NCBI GenBank assembly: GCA_017524805.1
Contig: JAFXUX010000033.1
Coordinates: 1-64,000 of the forward strand
Source: Candidatus Methanomethylophilaceae archaeon
GTDB taxonomy: Archaea > Thermoplasmatota > Thermoplasmata > Methanomassiliicoccales > Methanomethylophilaceae
Direction: 5' to 3'
Length of the DNA stretch: 64,000 nt
Positions 41,509-48,450 of the stretch are shown here, piece after piece. Positions within the stretch are counted from its first letter, which is position 1. Each line of letters opens with the position of its first letter. The notes beneath the pieces were generated by a model. It ran no database searches. It was not told the origin of the DNA and was given only the letters and a program-made list of their open reading frames with translations. The translations under genes were made by a program, and so were the position numbers.

Positions 41509-42075
41509 ATGTTGAACAAATCTGTCAGGATACCGAAAAGGATGCTCGACGAGATCGACGGGTATGTCGGGGAAGATAAATTCTATTCATCCCGCACGGA
41601 TTTCGTATTATCCGGAATGCGTCAGCTTGTCTATACTTATGCACAGAAAAAACGCGAGATGCTTGAGCGCTACAATATGCCCTTGACTAATGTTGTTATC
41701 GAGCAGACATTCTCTTCTATAACCAAATTATACTTGGATTCTTTCGACAGATACGATGGCGAAACGACGCAGGTTAATGTCAGGACGCCGGGAGGGTTAT
41801 GGAATCAGATTTCCCTGCTATTGAAAAGAGAATACGGTTATGAAAAGTTGGCGGATTTTCCCAGAGCCGCAGTGATGTGCCTGCTAATCCACCTCAAGGA
41901 CACGGACGACATACTCAATGAGACTGAGAAGTTCATGGAGGAGCAGAATAAACTTCGCCAGGACATATATCAGATCGTGATGGAGGGGCTCAAGAACAAT
42001 CTATCCGGACCTGAAATAATCAACGACACCTATCAGAAAATGATGGCGAAGCATGTGGACAATAAACCACGTTGA
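41509..42075 (+). CDS. Ribbon-helix-helix DNA-binding protein
   Basis: The 188-residue protein starts at ATG 41509 (MLNKSVRIPKRMLDEIDG). Residues 4-45 match a ribbon-helix-helix: strand KSVRIP, helix, then SSRTDFVLSGMRQLVYTY. A second similar unit may follow near 90-125 (TTQVNVRTPGGLWNQISLLL, then FPRAAVMCLLIHL), so it could be a tandem RHH regulator. It lies divergent to the metallopeptidase-like operon, in the position of an element's repressor or partition protein. Confidence 0.7.
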   Translation: MLNKSVRIPKRMLDEIDGYVGEDKFYSSRTDFVLSGMRQLVYTYAQKKREMLERYNMPLTNVVIEQTFSSITKLYLDSFDRYDGETTQVNVRTPGGLWNQISLLLKREYGYEKLADFPRAAVMCLLIHLKDTDDILNETEKFMEEQNKLRQDIYQIVMEGLKNNLSGPEIINDTYQKMMAKHVDNKPR

Positions 42076-42201
42076 TTGCCATTTGGCGCGTAACGCTGAT
42101 TTTCCGATGAATGTGGGCTTTATCAGTTGCGAATCCCGTCTGTAATCAGACCTCGGCGTTATTACTATAATCCCGTTATCCGTTACCGCTGATGTTTTAC
42201 C

Positions 42202-42777
42202 ATGACGGGGCTTATCGCTATCGACGAATCGGGGGATCTGGGTTCCCACGGGACCAGGTATTTCGCAATAGCGGCCATCGTTATGCTCAGGCCCCGTAAT
42301 CTGAAAAAGGCTGCGGATCTCCTTCCAAAGGATTCCGAACGCAAATGGCACAATTCCCTTCCCCAGGTAAGGGAGGAAGTCCTTTCGGCCATGTCGGATC
42401 TAAGATTCAATGCGGTCTACACCGTAGTCGACAAGAACAATCCCTCGAACCATCACCCGGTATACGGGAACAAGCTATATGAGAAAGTCCTCAGAGAGGT
42501 TGTCTCCGATGCGATGGATGTTCTTCAATGCTGTGATACAAACATCCTTTTGGATGGGTGCAGGTTCATATCGGTAGACAGATTGAGGGAGATATGCGCG
42601 GAAGAAGCCAAAAAACATGGCATTAATTTGAAGAATGCAGATAAAGCCAAATCCGATCAGAACAAGTGCATCCAATTGGCGGATTTCATCGCCGGGGCAT
42701 CCAGAGCACGTTTCGAATACGGGGACACGTCAATCGAGATAATCCGCGATAAAATATCCATTGCCCGCAGGCGCTAA
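42202..42777 (+). CDS. DUF3800 family protein
   Basis: The 191-residue protein opens with GLIAIDESGDLGSHGTRYFA, the acidic signature of DUF3800, and ends with SDQNKCIQLADFIAGASRAR, where the family has its second conserved Asp. DUF3800 proteins are RNase H-like and are common in mobile elements and defence islands; biochemical function is unknown. Its stop codon lies inside the first copy of a structured repeat. Confidence 0.82.
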   Translation: MTGLIAIDESGDLGSHGTRYFAIAAIVMLRPRNLKKAADLLPKDSERKWHNSLPQVREEVLSAMSDLRFNAVYTVVDKNNPSNHHPVYGNKLYEKVLREVVSDAMDVLQCCDTNILLDGCRFISVDRLREICAEEAKKHGINLKNADKAKSDQNKCIQLADFIAGASRARFEYGDTSIEIIRDKISIARRR

Positions 42778-42913
42778 GGGCCGCCGATGGCGACCTATCC
42801 TACGGGTCTTATCAGGATGATAATCAATCATCAAACGCATATTTAAAACGTCCTTCGCCCGTAGGCATCAATGGCCGCCGATGGCGACCTGTCCTGCGGG
42901 CCTTATCCGGACA
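42763..42913 (+). repeat. Two copies of a nested-hairpin repeat
   Basis: A unit of about 56 bases at 42763-42818 recurs at 42857-42912. Both contain GGCCGCCGATGGCGACC, which folds as a seven-pair hairpin with loop GAT and one mismatch. It is framed by outer arms GCCCGCAGG/CCTACGGGT in copy one and GCCCGTAGG/CCTGCGGGC in copy two. The first copy overlaps the end of the DUF3800 gene. A REP-like or structured-RNA element is possible. Confidence 0.6.
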
Positions 42914-43031
42914 GCATATCATACGTTCTGGCCGATAAAACGGTTGCGATTCAGTCTCCACGTTTCTTGACGTAGATCTTGTCGATGTCGACGACGTTCG
43001 CCATCTCGATTAGTTTGGGGTCTGTGGTTCC

Positions 43032-43484
43032 GTCGACATCAAGGCGGGTGGCGTAGCCATATCCTTCGACTCCGATGCGGTCAGTGCGATCGCAGGAAAT
43101 GCCGTAACCCTCAAGGCCGAACTGAAGACTTCCGGTACCGGTATCGAGAATGCCCAGGCCGTTATCGAGGTCACCCTTTCAGGAAGCACCTTCGAGAACG
43201 GTAAGGCCAAGGTCGCCGTACCCTTCACCGCCGCAGTTCCTGACGGCAAGGAACTGAAGGTGTACTACATCGACGGTGACAACAGGACGGAGATCGATGC
43301 GACCAGCCACACACTGCGGAGATTCTACTGCACCAATCTCGCCGATGCGGGAACGGAGCCCGATACACTGCGGAGGATGATGCGGCACTCCCACATCGAC
43401 ACGACCGTCAACCATTACCTCAAAGCTGATCCGAGGAAAATGAAGAGTGCCACAACCGCCGTCGACGACGCCCTCGACCTGTGA
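43032..43484 (+). pseudogene. Chimera of surface-protein fragment and recombinase tail
   Basis: The frame from about 43032 to 43295 encodes a surface-adhesin-type beta segment (VTLKAELKTSGTGIENAQ, GKAKVAVPFTAAVPDGKELK, VYYIDGDNRTEID). At about 43297 it passes without a frame change into the tyrosine recombinase catalytic tail (SHTLRRFYCTNLADAGTEPD, RHSHIDTTVNHYLKADP, VDDALDL). Neither part is complete. The joint at GCGACCAGCCACAC marks an illegitimate or short-homology recombination. Confidence 0.78.
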
Positions 43485-44030
43485 AACCTAAAAATACTTC
43501 CCTAAACGATTTGCCATCCGCGAAGAGAGTATCAGCTCAGAGTAGATGGGCTTTTCATCGAATTGCCCTAGCACCAATGACGGTACTTGTCTAAGCCTTG
43601 AAACGTGGGAAGATACAGTTGGCGAAATACGAAGCTCTCGGTAACGCGATCGAATCCGCAGTCCGGAAAGCCTGTGAGGGCAAGGAAGTGGGAATCGCTT
43701 TCTCCGGCGGAATGGATTCAGGTCTCGTTGCCGCACTCGCAAATAAATACGCCAGATCGGTCACCTGCTACACCTGCGGAACGGACGATTCGTTCGATGT
43801 TGCCGCCGGTCGTGAATTGGCCGAAAAACTGGAACTGCCATGGGTTCACTGCAGAATCAGTGAGGAAAGCATAGAAGACGACATTCGGGAACTGATCATG
43901 GCCACCAAGGTCAGCGATCCGTTCACGATAAGTTACGAACTCCAGCTCTTCACGGTCTGCAGGAAAGCACATGAGCCAGTGATTCTCACGGGCCAAGGCA
44001 GTGACGAGTATTTCGGTGGATGCGCCAACT
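43297..44030 (+). repeat. Accessory segment copy C
   Basis: The copy contains the recombinase tail, TGAAACCTAAAAATACTTCC, and the 5' part of the asparagine-synthase-like gene. It is the only copy in the accessory zone in which the downstream gene is complete. Confidence 0.82.
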
Positions 44031-44614
44031 CGGTCAACGAAGACGATTCCGAATACAGGGCGGTGATGGACTGGGGCATCGAAAGGATGATGAAAGTCTC
44101 CGTCCCCTGCGAGATGTCGATCGCGAAGGGTTTCAGAAAGAAACTGTTCTACCCATATCTCGACGAGAAAGTGGTGGAATGCGTCGGTAAAGTGGATCCC
44201 GACGAGCTCAGACCGAAATCTTTGGAAGATAGGAAAGCCGTGCTGAAAGAGGTGGCATCCGATCTTGGATTCCCCCTGCTTGCGCATCGCACGAAGAAGG
44301 CATCACAGTACGGCTCCGGCACCACCGATCTCATTCGGGATGCGGCACGCTCCAAAGGAGTCCGCTACAACCGCTTCATATCAGACATTTACGAGAGCCT
44401 GGGTCTAAGGAACGCGAACCTGCTTCGCGATTCCGCCGTAGATGTGCGCATGGACCCCATATTGCTCCATGATGCCGAGGATATCCTGGGAAAACTGGGA
44501 ATGACCCATTCCGAAGCGATGGCGGCTTTCTACCGCCGCATGGTCAGAGAAGGCGACCTCGATTTCCTCGACAAACGAATTGTCTGGATCGCCCCTGTGA
44601 AGCGCGGAAATTGA
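43598..44614 (+). CDS. Asparagine-synthase-like ATP pyrophosphatase fused to a RelB/DinJ-like domain
   Basis: Residues 1 to about 265 form the PP-loop amidotransferase-type domain: IAFSGGMDSGLVAALANKYA, then ILTGQGSDEYFGGCA and TKKASQYGSGTTDLIRDAAR. There is no glutaminase domain. The homolog at 59387 ends just after this point. Here about 65 more residues follow (SAVDVRMDPILLHDAEDILG, KLGMTHSEAMAAFYRRMVRE) that match RelB/DinJ-type ribbon-helix-helix antitoxins. The start is TTG 43598 (MKRGKIQLAKYEA). The fusion may have arisen by rearrangement in this zone. Confidence 0.82.
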   Translation: MKRGKIQLAKYEALGNAIESAVRKACEGKEVGIAFSGGMDSGLVAALANKYARSVTCYTCGTDDSFDVAAGRELAEKLELPWVHCRISEESIEDDIRELIMATKVSDPFTISYELQLFTVCRKAHEPVILTGQGSDEYFGGCANSVNEDDSEYRAVMDWGIERMMKVSVPCEMSIAKGFRKKLFYPYLDEKVVECVGKVDPDELRPKSLEDRKAVLKEVASDLGFPLLAHRTKKASQYGSGTTDLIRDAARSKGVRYNRFISDIYESLGLRNANLLRDSAVDVRMDPILLHDAEDILGKLGMTHSEAMAAFYRRMVREGDLDFLDKRIVWIAPVKRGN

Positions 44615-45149
44615 CGTTCGATCTTATGTCATCCAAATCCACGGTCTTGACTAGGCTCTCCACGCCGGAGATCTTATCCTCCTCCGCGGCCGCCGTCCCT
44701 CCCCTCAGGATGTACGGCACCAGATCGTGGTCGTAAGCGGCGAAATATGTCGATAGAACGCAGCAATGGGAGATCAGACCGGCGAGGACCACTCCGGAGC
44801 ATCCAGCTCCCTTCACCGCCTCCTCCAAACCGGAATCCCTGAAGGAATTCGCGTGCGTCTTATGGACTACGATATCCGATTCGCTGAGGACCAAACCCTC
44901 CACCGGATCGTCTGGATTCTCTATCCCTGCGCTGCAATACGCCTCGCCGTCATAGAACACGGCTATGACGGGATTCCCGGATTTTCTGAATTCGGCCGAG
45001 ACCTCGTTGATTAGTCCCATCCTTTTCGCAAGCGCCCTTTCCATCTCTTCCGAAGACTTGGCGAATTTGTTCTGGAGATCAATCAGAACCAATGCGACCT
45101 TCCTTTCCCGGAACCTGTTCGACGGATCTGCGAGATCAGAGTCATCCAT
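44544..45149 (-). CDS. Isochorismatase-like cysteine hydrolase
   Basis: The triad of the cysteine-hydrolase family is visible: Asp in VALVLIDLQNKF, Lys in IVVHKTHANSF, and Cys in GLISHCCVLST. It likely hydrolyses an amide such as nicotinamide, or a related small substrate. ATG 45149 (MDDSDLADPSNRF) is a reasonable start; the upstream frame is less protein-like. The last 20-25 residues, after DLDDIR, overlap the convergent Asn-synthase fusion by 70 bases and look foreign, so its natural end was probably replaced by the rearrangement. Confidence 0.8.
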   Translation of the reverse strand: MDDSDLADPSNRFRERKVALVLIDLQNKFAKSSEEMERALAKRMGLINEVSAEFRKSGNPVIAVFYDGEAYCSAGIENPDDPVEGLVLSESDIVVHKTHANSFRDSGLEEAVKGAGCSGVVLAGLISHCCVLSTYFAAYDHDLVPYILRGGTAAAEEDKISGVESLVKTVDLDDIRSNVNFRASQGRSRQFVCRGNRGRLL

Positions 45150-45239
45150 GCCGATGGAACATCCACGCGGATATATCCAATTTCCGCAGGCACTTTCGGG
45201 CATCCCCCTCTCTCATGAACGTTCATAAACGCGCCATCC

Positions 45240-45746
45240 GTGGTTATGTCCATGGAGCCCGATACGGCGGAATACCTCATCACATGCGCCTTGAAGGAGA
45301 TGGACAGCTTCTTCGGACCGCACAGATCAGGCGAAGCCATATCCGGGCTCCGGATCTATGGAAGGCACAAGAGGGAGGACATATCCTTCACCACGTACAG
45401 GATACTGGTGAAACCTTTCATGGAAGCTTCCGGGAAAACGTACATCGGATGCGCGACGATAAACGGGGAATCCAGGGTCGCCCTCTCTTACGTGGCCATG
45501 AACATGCCTCTGGATGGGGCTTCCGCGATGATGTCCGAATCCATGAAGGAATATGGGATATCCGCGGGCATCTCCACGGACGGCTTCAGATGGCTGTACG
45601 CCCGCAAAGAGGACGGGAAACCGCGCTTAAGGAGGATCTTCGATCTTCGCCCATATTACATAGAGGCGCTGGATCGCAGCAGATTCCGCGTCGCTGTCCC
45701 CGCTGACCGCAAAGAACTGACGGAATTCTCGGAAATGATGGGGTGA
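45240..45746 (+). CDS. Conserved-looking protein of unknown function
   Basis: I do not recognise this 168-residue protein. It has alternating strands and helices (SFTTYRILVKPFMEASGKTY, then DGFRWLYARKEDGKPRLRRI) that resemble the N-terminal domain of type I restriction subunits, where a small alpha/beta nuclease-like fold ends in a WLYARKE-type strand; this is only a suggestion. Several starts compete, among them GTG 45240 and ATG 45252. Its stop is close to the start region of the next gene. Confidence 0.5.
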   Translation: MVMSMEPDTAEYLITCALKEMDSFFGPHRSGEAISGLRIYGRHKREDISFTTYRILVKPFMEASGKTYIGCATINGESRVALSYVAMNMPLDGASAMMSESMKEYGISAGISTDGFRWLYARKEDGKPRLRRIFDLRPYYIEALDRSRFRVAVPADRKELTEFSEMMG

Positions 45747-45823
45747 AACGGATGGGCTCAAAAATTCTAATATATAATAATCGTCACAACAATTATAATA
45801 TCACGGCATACAATCACATATAC

Positions 45824-46813
45824 ATGGATTTCATGATGGAATGTTGCCCGTACTGCGGCGGCAAAACCAACAGGAACGAATCCGGAAGATGCGCATGCCA
45901 GGAATGCGGAAGGAACCTTTACGGCGACAGATCCGATTTGCGCTCGCTGGTAGATCCTAAGACCGACGAGGGCGGAAAGTACTTGAAAACGCTGGATGCC
46001 ATCGAAGATGGGAAGGCCAAAGCGGCCGTGGAAATCGCGTCGGATTATGTCGAAGATAAAGGGAGCACGTTCTCCCATGTGATGCGCGCCATGGCCTACA
46101 TGTATGAGGGCGAAGACGGAAGGGCCCTCGCGGATTTGAAGGCTGGATTCCCTGAGATCAAAAAGGATGAGATCGCGCACGCGGATCCGGACACCGACGC
46201 TTACATCTGCATAATCGGAAAGAGCGTCTCGGATCTGATAATCTATGACGAGCGCGAATTCATCGATTTCGATTACATCAACTACCTGGATCGCATCAGC
46301 GACCTGATAGATTCCAACCAGAAGTGCGATTGCAAAGGCCTTCTTTATGCGACTGCATTCTCCTGCTTCGCGCTCAGCTTCAAAGAGATGGATGAGAGCG
46401 AGCGCAAATCGATGTATGAGATCATGCCGCCTCTGGTCCACAGGGCAGTCGCCTACTCCAAAGAGCAGAGTCTGATGAACGCTGTGATAGAGGAGTACAA
46501 AGAGCTCAGCGGATACAAGCCGGACACCTACGCCGAAGACGACAACTATGACGTCCGCGCCCTGGAGATGCTTTCCTCCAGCATAATGAGGCATTTGAAC
46601 GGCAAAGATGGCGCGTTCGCTCACGGGCGCAGCGACTCCGAGACGAAAACGTCTCTCGAGGAATACCTGACGAACATCCTCTCCTTCAACGGCGATGCCA
46701 AAGCCATGGATAAGCTGGAGAAATACGTGAGAAAGGCGCATTTCTTCGACGAAAGGCCCAACATAGAGGATGCCATCGAAGATTACGCGCAGAGGTACCT
46801 CCAAATCAAATGA
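45824..46813 (+). CDS. Zinc-ribbon protein with helical repeat domain
   Basis: The 329-residue protein starts at ATG 45824 (MDFMMECCPYCGGKTN), after an AT-rich promoter with ATATATAATAAT. A zinc ribbon (CPYCGG, then CACQECG) fills residues 5-32. The rest is all helical, with TPR-like pairs (FSHVMRAMAYMYEGEDGRAL; GLLYATAFSCFALSFKEM). Similar zinc-ribbon plus helical proteins in this lineage have unknown roles. It ends eight bases into the convergent mntP gene. Confidence 0.65.
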   Translation: MDFMMECCPYCGGKTNRNESGRCACQECGRNLYGDRSDLRSLVDPKTDEGGKYLKTLDAIEDGKAKAAVEIASDYVEDKGSTFSHVMRAMAYMYEGEDGRALADLKAGFPEIKKDEIAHADPDTDAYICIIGKSVSDLIIYDEREFIDFDYINYLDRISDLIDSNQKCDCKGLLYATAFSCFALSFKEMDESERKSMYEIMPPLVHRAVAYSKEQSLMNAVIEEYKELSGYKPDTYAEDDNYDVRALEMLSSSIMRHLNGKDGAFAHGRSDSETKTSLEEYLTNILSFNGDAKAMDKLEKYVRKAHFFDERPNIEDAIEDYAQRYLQIK

Positions 46814-47369
46814 TCCCAAGGCCGTCCAGGAGGATTTTAAGACCTATCAGGATGAGAATCGTCCCTCCGATGGCTTCAGCCCCGCTGCCATATCTGTCGC
46901 CGAACAGGCTCCCCAGCTTCACTCCGGCGGCAGATATGGCCAGGGTGACAATACCTATGACAACCGCCGGGCCGAATACGCTGGTCTCCTCCATGGACAG
47001 GGAAATGCCTACAGCGAGCGCATCTATGCTTGTGGCAATGGCCAAAGGCAGCATGGCTTTGGGGCTTGTGTCCGGGTCGCTGCCTTCCTTCTCATCGCTG
47101 AAAAGAGCTTCGCGTATCATGTTCGCCCCGATTATCAGCAGCATAAGGAACGCCACCCAATGGTCGAAAGCCGATATCAGATCGTAAAAAGATGATCCGA
47201 GATAGAACCCTATGACGGGCATCGCGGCTTGGAAAGATCCGAACCATAGCCCGGCCACCATCATATCGCGGAAGACGACCTTCCTAAGGGCGAAACCTTT
47301 GCAAAGAGACACCGCGAAAGCGTCCATCGCAAGGCCGACCGCTATCAGGAAGACCGGGACGAAATCCAT
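46806..47369 (-). CDS. mntP: Manganese efflux pump MntP
   Basis: The 187-residue protein has six hydrophobic helices with the MntP-family membrane aspartates in GLAMDAFAVSLCKG (TM1) and ATSIDALAVGISLS (TM4). It exports Mn2+. The gene is single and convergent with the zinc-ribbon gene. In bacteria mntP is often under a manganese riboswitch; none was recognised in the 24-base leader available here. Confidence 0.93.
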   Translation of the reverse strand: MDFVPVFLIAVGLAMDAFAVSLCKGFALRKVVFRDMMVAGLWFGSFQAAMPVIGFYLGSSFYDLISAFDHWVAFLMLLIIGANMIREALFSDEKEGSDPDTSPKAMLPLAIATSIDALAVGISLSMEETSVFGPAVVIGIVTLAISAAGVKLGSLFGDRYGSGAEAIGGTILILIGLKILLDGLGII

Positions 47370-47393
47370 ATCGCCACCATGATACGATGGTAA

Positions 47394-48329
47394 TTAACTG
47401 TGGCGGACGTAATCCTCAAGACGATAGGATTTACGCCCCTTCAGCTCTATGACCGTATCCCTGGGCGTGAGGGCGCCCCAAAGCATCTCGGTATCGGAGC
47501 AGCACAGCCTTGTGCCTCCGGGATCCCGGCCAGACCTTCCCGCATAACAATAGACGCAGCCGTGGGCGCAGGTCCCGTATTCCCCGATGTCGATGCTTTT
47601 TACGCATCTGCACCGCTCCCTGACAGTGGATTGGGCGGTATCGTACGGTATCCCCAAAGAGACTAACGTCTCCCTGTCAAGACATCCGCGGGGATATATG
47701 CCGTATTCCGAAAGGTCCCTGCGCAAACAGCACGACGTCAGAGATATGCCGTATTCCTCGGCGGTGCGGACGGCCATCCTTATGAACGCATCCTCTTCTT
47801 GTCTCGAGACCGAGCGCAGAACGCCGGACTCGGTCAGAGACAGAAGCTTCCCGTAGATATCCACGAAACTGAAGATGCAGCGGTCGGTCCATTGGGACGC
47901 TTCCCTGCAGAGCATCCCGAATTTTCTCCTGTGATATGCGATGTCCTTCCCGGGGCCGAAAATCACAGGGTCGTACCTCCATGCCATCCTGTCCCTCCCT
48001 AAGCGTTCCGACAAGCTGACACAGGCGTCGTTGATATCGGCTTTGAACGGGACACCGGGCTCCAAATCCTTGCCGTAAGGTGTCAGAGTCACCTGAAACA
48101 GGGATGTGAGCCCCAGGGAGCCAATCTCCTTCATATATGGTATCATGGGGGCGGGATTCTTGGTCATGAACACTATGCAATCGACATCATCCTTGGTGAG
48201 TCCGATGCGGTACACGACATTCCTCGACACAGGATTGCGAACGAGAACACTGCCGGCGCGCAGGCGGTTCATAATCCACTCCGAATGGAACGCAGGGATG
48301 TCCGTGCGGCGGCTGGCACAGATGATCAT
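47394..48329 (-). CDS. DUF1848 family protein (radical-SAM-like)
   Basis: The protein of about 311 residues begins MIICASRRTDIPAFHSEW, the invariant N-terminus of DUF1848, followed by IVFMTKNPAPMIPYMKEI and FQVTLTPYGKDLEPGVP. The C-terminal CAHGCVYCYA is a CxxxCxxC iron-sulfur motif. The family is related to radical SAM lyases, but its reaction is unknown. I chose ATG 48329 because homologs begin with this motif. Confidence 0.85.
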   Translation of the reverse strand: MIICASRRTDIPAFHSEWIMNRLRAGSVLVRNPVSRNVVYRIGLTKDDVDCIVFMTKNPAPMIPYMKEIGSLGLTSLFQVTLTPYGKDLEPGVPFKADINDACVSLSERLGRDRMAWRYDPVIFGPGKDIAYHRRKFGMLCREASQWTDRCIFSFVDIYGKLLSLTESGVLRSVSRQEEDAFIRMAVRTAEEYGISLTSCCLRRDLSEYGIYPRGCLDRETLVSLGIPYDTAQSTVRERCRCVKSIDIGEYGTCAHGCVYCYAGRSGRDPGGTRLCCSDTEMLWGALTPRDTVIELKGRKSYRLEDYVRHS

Positions 48330-48425
48330 AGCGAGGAATATACGGCATCCGATAAATCGCATGCGATTCGAAATGATGGCGCAAAAGTCAAAGATGACGT
48401 TTTTTGTTGATAAAAAGGGTTTTGA

Positions 48426-48440
48426 CCGGGGGTTTCCCGG
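48426..48440 (-). terminator. Hairpin terminator after the BspA-like gene
   Basis: On the minus strand CCGGG-AAACC-CCCGG forms a five-pair stem just past the TGA at 48451, followed by CCCTTTTTATC. Confidence 0.55.
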
Positions 48441-48450
48441 CCGTTTAGGT

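Noticed and set aside
42952-43090. Minus-strand coding tail ending in VDIDKIYVKKRGD
   Set aside because: It overlaps the adhesin fragment on the other strand, and only its last 25 codons look real; too short to call a gene, so it is mentioned under the chimera finding.
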